A stretch of 7,709 bases of DNA. Source: Thermomicrobiaceae bacterium. Its GTDB lineage: Bacteria; Chloroflexota; Chloroflexia; Thermomicrobiales; Thermomicrobiaceae. The position numbers and the translations under genes are program-made. The DNA lies in contig JAICWZ010000079.1 of the NCBI GenBank assembly GCA_025966355.1, positions 1 to 7,709 on the forward strand. Direction: 5' to 3'. The number at the start of each line of letters is the position of its first letter. The stretch's first letter is position 1. This document shows, piece after piece, positions 4,875 to 7,709 of this stretch. The notes beneath the pieces are model-generated. The model saw only the letters and a list, made by a program, of their open reading frames with translations, was not told the origin of the DNA and did not search any database.

Positions 4875-6668
4875 CTACCGATACCACCCATTCCCGGCGA
4901 TGACCTGGTTTCCGAGGAGTCCGAGTTCGACTTCGAAGGGTGTCCCCTTGTGCTCGGGGTGGTATTCGAAGCGGGCGCGCTCGAAATACTGCACGGTGTA
5001 GGTCTTGCCGTCGGCCGGGTTCACTTCCTGGATCTCCGGGCTGATCGGATAGCCGTAGATGGCGAGTCCGCCGTGCTTCTCCCAGTAATCCTTGAAGCCA
5101 TTGGCGATGAACTGGCCGGTCTGTGGGAAGTAGGTGCGGTTTGGCTCGCTCCTGGCCGGCGGCGGCTGCGTCGCGAAGCTGCGCCCCTTGGTCACGTAGC
5201 GACCGAGCAGGCCAAGCTGCACCTCATACGGCGTGCCGGTGTATTCCGGCCAGTATTCGAAACGCGCGCGTTCGAAATACTGCACCGCCCGGCCCTGGAC
5301 GTAGAAGACCTCGGTCACTGGGTAGCCGAACTGCGCCAGCCCGCCGTGATCCTGCCAGTATTTCAGGAATGGATCGCGCAAGACGTGGCCGGTCTCCTGG
5401 AAATAGAGGACACGTGGACCGACATCGCCGGGCTGCGCCACGCGCGCGGTCGGGAGCGCCCCTGGGTTGGCGAGTGACTGATAAACGGCGTACGCCTCCT
5501 TGCGCGGCCAGGGCGTCGCTTCCGGACCGTAGACGAAGTCCGATTCGCGCAGCCGAACGAGTCCCCAGTTCGCCCAGTTGCCGTTCCCGAAATCCTCGTA
5601 CTTGAACCAGAAGACGCGATCGACCCATGGCGCCTGTGCCTGGAGCAGCGTGTAGACCTGCTGCAGGAAGTTCGCCTGTTCGACCTCGCTGGCGGTCGGG
5701 TCCATGATGCCGTAGTCGCTCCAGTCGGGCGGTGTAGCAGCCATGCCAATCTCGGTGATCCAGACGCTGCCGTTGTCATGCTGAGCCTTTTGCAGGTTGT
5801 GCACTGCCAGCGTTTCGGCCAGCACGTCCTGCGGATCGAGATAGTACGGGTGGATCGCAATAGCGTCGTCCGGCGTGTGGCCGGTCTCCTTGACGTACGC
5901 CTGCACCGCAGGTGACTGATAGACGCTGGTCATCCAACCGAGCGCGCCGCCCTTCGAGGTGTCTTTCTCGTGCAAGAGGCTTCCGGCGACGAACTGGACG
6001 TTCGGGTGCGCCGCTTTGTTCATGCGGTAGATGTCGGTCATCATCTTGCCGTAGACGATCGGATTGACCGCCTGCTGGCGACCGCTCGTCTCCTGATCGA
6101 GAAGCACGTTGGCGTTCGGCTCATTCAAGATCTCGTAGGCGGCGACGTTATCGCCGTAGTGATCGACGATCTCCTTGGTGCGCTGGACGAACGCCTGGCT
6201 GTAATAGTTGTTGCCGCTGGCGTCCGGCTTGTCGTTGATATGCTGGAACTGGTATTTCGGGTCGAGGTCGCCGAGAATGCCGGTGCCGAGCACGGCCAGG
6301 ACCTTGATATGGTATTTCGGCGCCAGCGTATTGATGAACCAGTCGAACTTGGAATAGTCGATGCGTCCCGGTCCGCTTGGCTCATCGTATTCGGCATGGA
6401 ATTCGATGCGCACCCAGCCGGCGCCGAGCGTGGCGATGCCGGAGACGAAGTTCTCGTCGAACGTTTGGTTGATACCGTTCGGGAAGTTGGCCGGATCGGC
6501 GTTGTACTGATACCACGGATCCTGCCCGACGATGCCGAAGAAATCGTGTGGATTCGATGAATCGCGCGCGGCCAGCGCCGTCGACGGAGTCAGTGGCAGA
6601 AGCGTCAGCATAAGCAGCGCGACCGAAACAAAAAGAGCACGCGATGAGACGCGGCGCTTCACGAGCAT
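4875..6668 (-). CDS. Secreted clan GH-A-like glycoside hydrolase with two C-terminal tandem modules
   Basis: A 597-residue exported protein. Residues 1-33 form a signal peptide (K4-R-R basic start, hydrophobic core V14-A-L-L-M-L-T-L-L, cleavage expected after A31-L-A33). A TIM-barrel glycosidase domain spans about 40-400: G84-W-V-R-I-E-F; L181-N-E183-P, the clan GH-A acid/base Glu; A271-I-H-P-Y-Y; and W303-I-T-E306-I-G, the nucleophile Glu. Both catalytic residues are intact, so it probably cleaves a beta-linked polysaccharide or glycoside outside the cell. I cannot assign the GH family or substrate. Residues 418-497 and 509-590 are two copies of an ~80-residue module with YF-x-x-TG, YW, HGGLA, GYP, VQYFERARFEY and LGLLG, joined by a Pro-rich linker (Q501-P-P-P). 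The start at 6668 is chosen because the signal peptide begins there and AGGGAAGGG precedes it. The frame is open another 234 codons upstream, but that stretch is antisense to the HAD gene. Confidence 0.87.
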   Translation of the reverse strand: MLVKRRVSSRALFVSVALLMLTLLPLTPSTALAARDSSNPHDFFGIVGQDPWYQYNADPANFPNGINQTFDENFVSGIATLGAGWVRIEFHAEYDEPSGPGRIDYSKFDWFINTLAPKYHIKVLAVLGTGILGDLDPKYQFQHINDKPDASGNNYYSQAFVQRTKEIVDHYGDNVAAYEILNEPNANVLLDQETSGRQQAVNPIVYGKMMTDIYRMNKAAHPNVQFVAGSLLHEKDTSKGGALGWMTSVYQSPAVQAYVKETGHTPDDAIAIHPYYLDPQDVLAETLAVHNLQKAQHDNGSVWITEIGMAATPPDWSDYGIMDPTASEVEQANFLQQVYTLLQAQAPWVDRVFWFKYEDFGNGNWANWGLVRLRESDFVYGPEATPWPRKEAYAVYQSLANPGALPTARVAQPGDVGPRVLYFQETGHVLRDPFLKYWQDHGGLAQFGYPVTEVFYVQGRAVQYFERARFEYWPEYTGTPYEVQLGLLGRYVTKGRSFATQPPPARSEPNRTYFPQTGQFIANGFKDYWEKHGGLAIYGYPISPEIQEVNPADGKTYTVQYFERARFEYHPEHKGTPFEVELGLLGNQVIAGNGWYR

Positions 6669-6776
6669 GGTATTCCCTTCCCTCACCCAGGTCGTCCGCG
6701 AAGCCCCGTGGAGCCATCTGGTAAACGTCTTGCGACGGTGGTGGTTGTCTGGGTAGTGCAGAGATGAGGAGGCCCG

Positions 6777-7475
6777 ATGACCGTTTTTCGCGATGTTGCC
6801 GCCATTTTGTTCGATTCGGGCGACACGCTGGTGCGTCCGATCGGAGGCGAATGGCTGCCGGGGCCGATCTTTCGACGGATCGTTGCCGAGGCGGGCGTCG
6901 ACGCGGATTGGACGCAGCTGGCGCGCGGGCATGAAGCCGGAACGTTGCAACTGCTCGCGAACCATCTGCTGACGAGCGAAGACGAAGAGATCGAGCGCTA
7001 TGCCGCCTACTGCGCGGCGCTGCTCGATGCGCTTGGCCTGGGCAACGCCGGTTTGGATGCCCACGAGATCGCGCGGCAGATCGTGACCACGATCGGCATC
7101 GAGCCGTTCCCTGATGCGCGACCGGCACTGGAGCGTCTGAAATCGCTCAATCTCGCCCTCGGCGTCATCTCCAATGGCTGGCCGTCGCTCGATCGCCAGC
7201 TGCAGGCCGTCGATCTGCGGCACTACTTCGATCTGCTCATCGTCTCCGCTCATGTTGGCAGCCGCAAACCGGAAACGCGCATCTTTCACTATGCCCTGGA
7301 ACAACTCGGGATGGATGCGGGCAACGTCTTGCTGGTCGATGACGCGCCGGAGAATATCGTCGCCGCCCACGCGCTCGGCATGCAGGGCGTCGTCGTCGCG
7401 CGTACCGGTGCCCCTCCGGACGATCTCCCGTGGGTACGCTCGCTGGCTGATCTCGCTGTCCTCCCAATCCCGTAG
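6777..7475 (+). CDS. HAD-superfamily hydrolase, subfamily IA
   Basis: A 232-residue cytoplasmic protein with all four HAD motifs: motif I F12-D13-S-G-D16-T-L (nucleophile D13), motif II V130-I-S132-N133-G, motif III S162-R-K164-P with E166, and motif IV L186-V-D188-D189-A-P-E-N. A helical cap lies between residues about 20 and 105, as in subfamily IA phosphatases. The usual second Asp of motif I (D-x-D) is Gly15 here; this D-S-G-D-T-L variant occurs in some IA members and may change the reaction, since the +2 Asp is the general acid in phosphatases. The ATG at 6777 has GAGGAGG 4 nt upstream. It diverges from the glycosidase gene with 108 bp between. Its stop codon TAG (7473-7475) lies within the first bases of repeat copy 2. 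Substrate unknown. Confidence 0.88.
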   Translation: MTVFRDVAAILFDSGDTLVRPIGGEWLPGPIFRRIVAEAGVDADWTQLARGHEAGTLQLLANHLLTSEDEEIERYAAYCAALLDALGLGNAGLDAHEIARQIVTTIGIEPFPDARPALERLKSLNLALGVISNGWPSLDRQLQAVDLRHYFDLLIVSAHVGSRKPETRIFHYALEQLGMDAGNVLLVDDAPENIVAAHALGMQGVVVARTGAPPDDLPWVRSLADLAVLPIP

Positions 7476-7624
7476 GGGTTTGATTGATCAAACCCGGCCG
7501 ATGTGCGCAGGCACGAGGCGTGTGGTTGGCGAGCGCTTGGTGGCTGGCAGGCGCGATGGTTGGGGAACAGGGAGGACGGGCGCCGCCTGAACGGCGCGCC
7601 GGGTTTGATCAATCAAACCCCTAC
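7472..7624. repeat. Structured interspersed repeat, copy 2 (153 bp, 27-bp perfect terminal inverted repeats)
   Basis: The left end 7472-7498 and right end 7598-7624 are perfect 27-bp inverted repeats starting GTAGGGGTTTGATTG. Each end is also self-complementary, forming a 9-bp hairpin around TG or CA (GGGTTTGAT with ATCAAACCC). Inside are a GTGC-gcag-GCAC hairpin (7503-7514) and the GCGCCG-cctgaa-CGGCGC hairpin (7580-7597). The core 7570-7603 is identical over 34 nt to copy 1. The element lies in a convergent gap: its first bases give the HAD gene its stop codon, and it ends 10 bp before the stop of the Cof-type gene. It may act as a bidirectional terminator as well as being a mobile or RNA element. 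Confidence 0.88.
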
Positions 7625-7634
7625 GCGGATCGGA

Positions 7635-7709
7635 TCAGTTGGCCGCAGCTGGATGCAACACGAAGCGCTCGATCGCCTCGGCGACGCCGTCTTCGTCGTG
7701 ACCGCGCAC
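7635..7709 (-). CDS. Cof-type HAD-IIB hydrolase, C-terminal end only
   Basis: Reading leftward from the window edge, 24 codons precede a TGA at 7635-7637. The peptide ends G-H-D-E-D-G-V-A-E-A-I-E-R-F-V-L and then a short tail, H-P-A-A-A-N. The D-E-D-G-V-A-x-A-I block closely matches the end of Cof-type HAD-IIB phosphatases, where 'N.eDGVA.al' closes the core domain. Most of the gene, including the catalytic motifs, lies outside the window, so function rests on this tail alone. It is convergent with the HAD-IA gene. Confidence 0.65.
   Translation of the reverse strand: MRGHDEDGVAEAIERFVLHPAAAN

Noticed and set aside
5254..5285. A near-palindromic DNA stretch in the glycosidase gene (TTCGAA on both sides of a CG-rich centre).
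   Set aside because: It is explained by the codons for F-E-R-A-R-F-E, a repeated peptide that happens to give near-palindromic DNA; it recurs with the protein module at 4963-4994.
5970..6560. A 196-codon plus-strand frame inside the glycosidase gene.
   Set aside because: The opposite strand encodes both catalytic Glu motifs; the V/D/E-rich plus-strand peptide is a typical shadow of high-GC codons.
6669..7370. An uninterrupted 234-codon extension of the glycosidase frame upstream of its signal peptide.
   Set aside because: It lies fully antisense to the HAD gene, which has all four family motifs and a good ribosome site. The signal peptide at 6668 must be N-terminal, and a ribosome site precedes it. 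The open frame is a high-GC shadow.

Overview
This is a high-GC bacterial chromosomal window of single-gene transcription units in alternating directions. No rRNA, tRNA, CRISPR array, transposase or phage gene is visible. The best lineage clue is the secreted glycosidase at 4875-6668. Its C-terminus carries two copies of a module (YF-x-x-TG, YW, HGGLA, GYP, VQYFERARFEY, LGLLG) that I associate with exported Chloroflexota proteins. With the base composition and the gene mix (short LLM oxidoreductase, DinB, VOC, PHP phosphatase, HAD hydrolases), this suggests a Thermomicrobia-like Chloroflexota. That placement is inference.

Layout, left to right: the N-terminal part of a GNAT acetyltransferase (minus, cut by the window edge); an intergenic region holding structured repeat copy 1 (425-581); an LLM-class flavin-dependent oxidoreductase (721-1539, plus); a convergent gap with a consensus promoter and a candidate small RNA (about 1616-1715); a DinB-like protein and a VOC/glyoxalase-like protein forming a minus-strand operon (1747-2807); a PHP-type histidinol-phosphatase (2928-3746, plus); an acetamidase/formamidase-family protein (3885-4769, plus); a long palindromic repeat acting as a convergent-gene barrier (4788-4861); a secreted clan GH-A-like glycosidase (4875-6668, minus); a HAD-IA hydrolase (6777-7475, plus); structured repeat copy 2 (7472-7624), which supplies the HAD stop codon; and the last codons of a Cof-type HAD-IIB hydrolase (minus, cut by the edge).

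The genes do not form one pathway. They look like housekeeping and accessory metabolism: histidine biosynthesis, amide hydrolysis, phosphate-ester hydrolysis, carbohydrate breakdown outside the cell, and acetyl transfer. The unusual content lies between genes. Two copies of a ~155-bp element share an identical 34-nt core and keep terminal and internal hairpins despite sequence change. A third gap holds a strong promoter followed by two hairpins and C/U-rich single-stranded segments, with no gene to serve. Each of the three convergent gene junctions is occupied by a strongly folding element.
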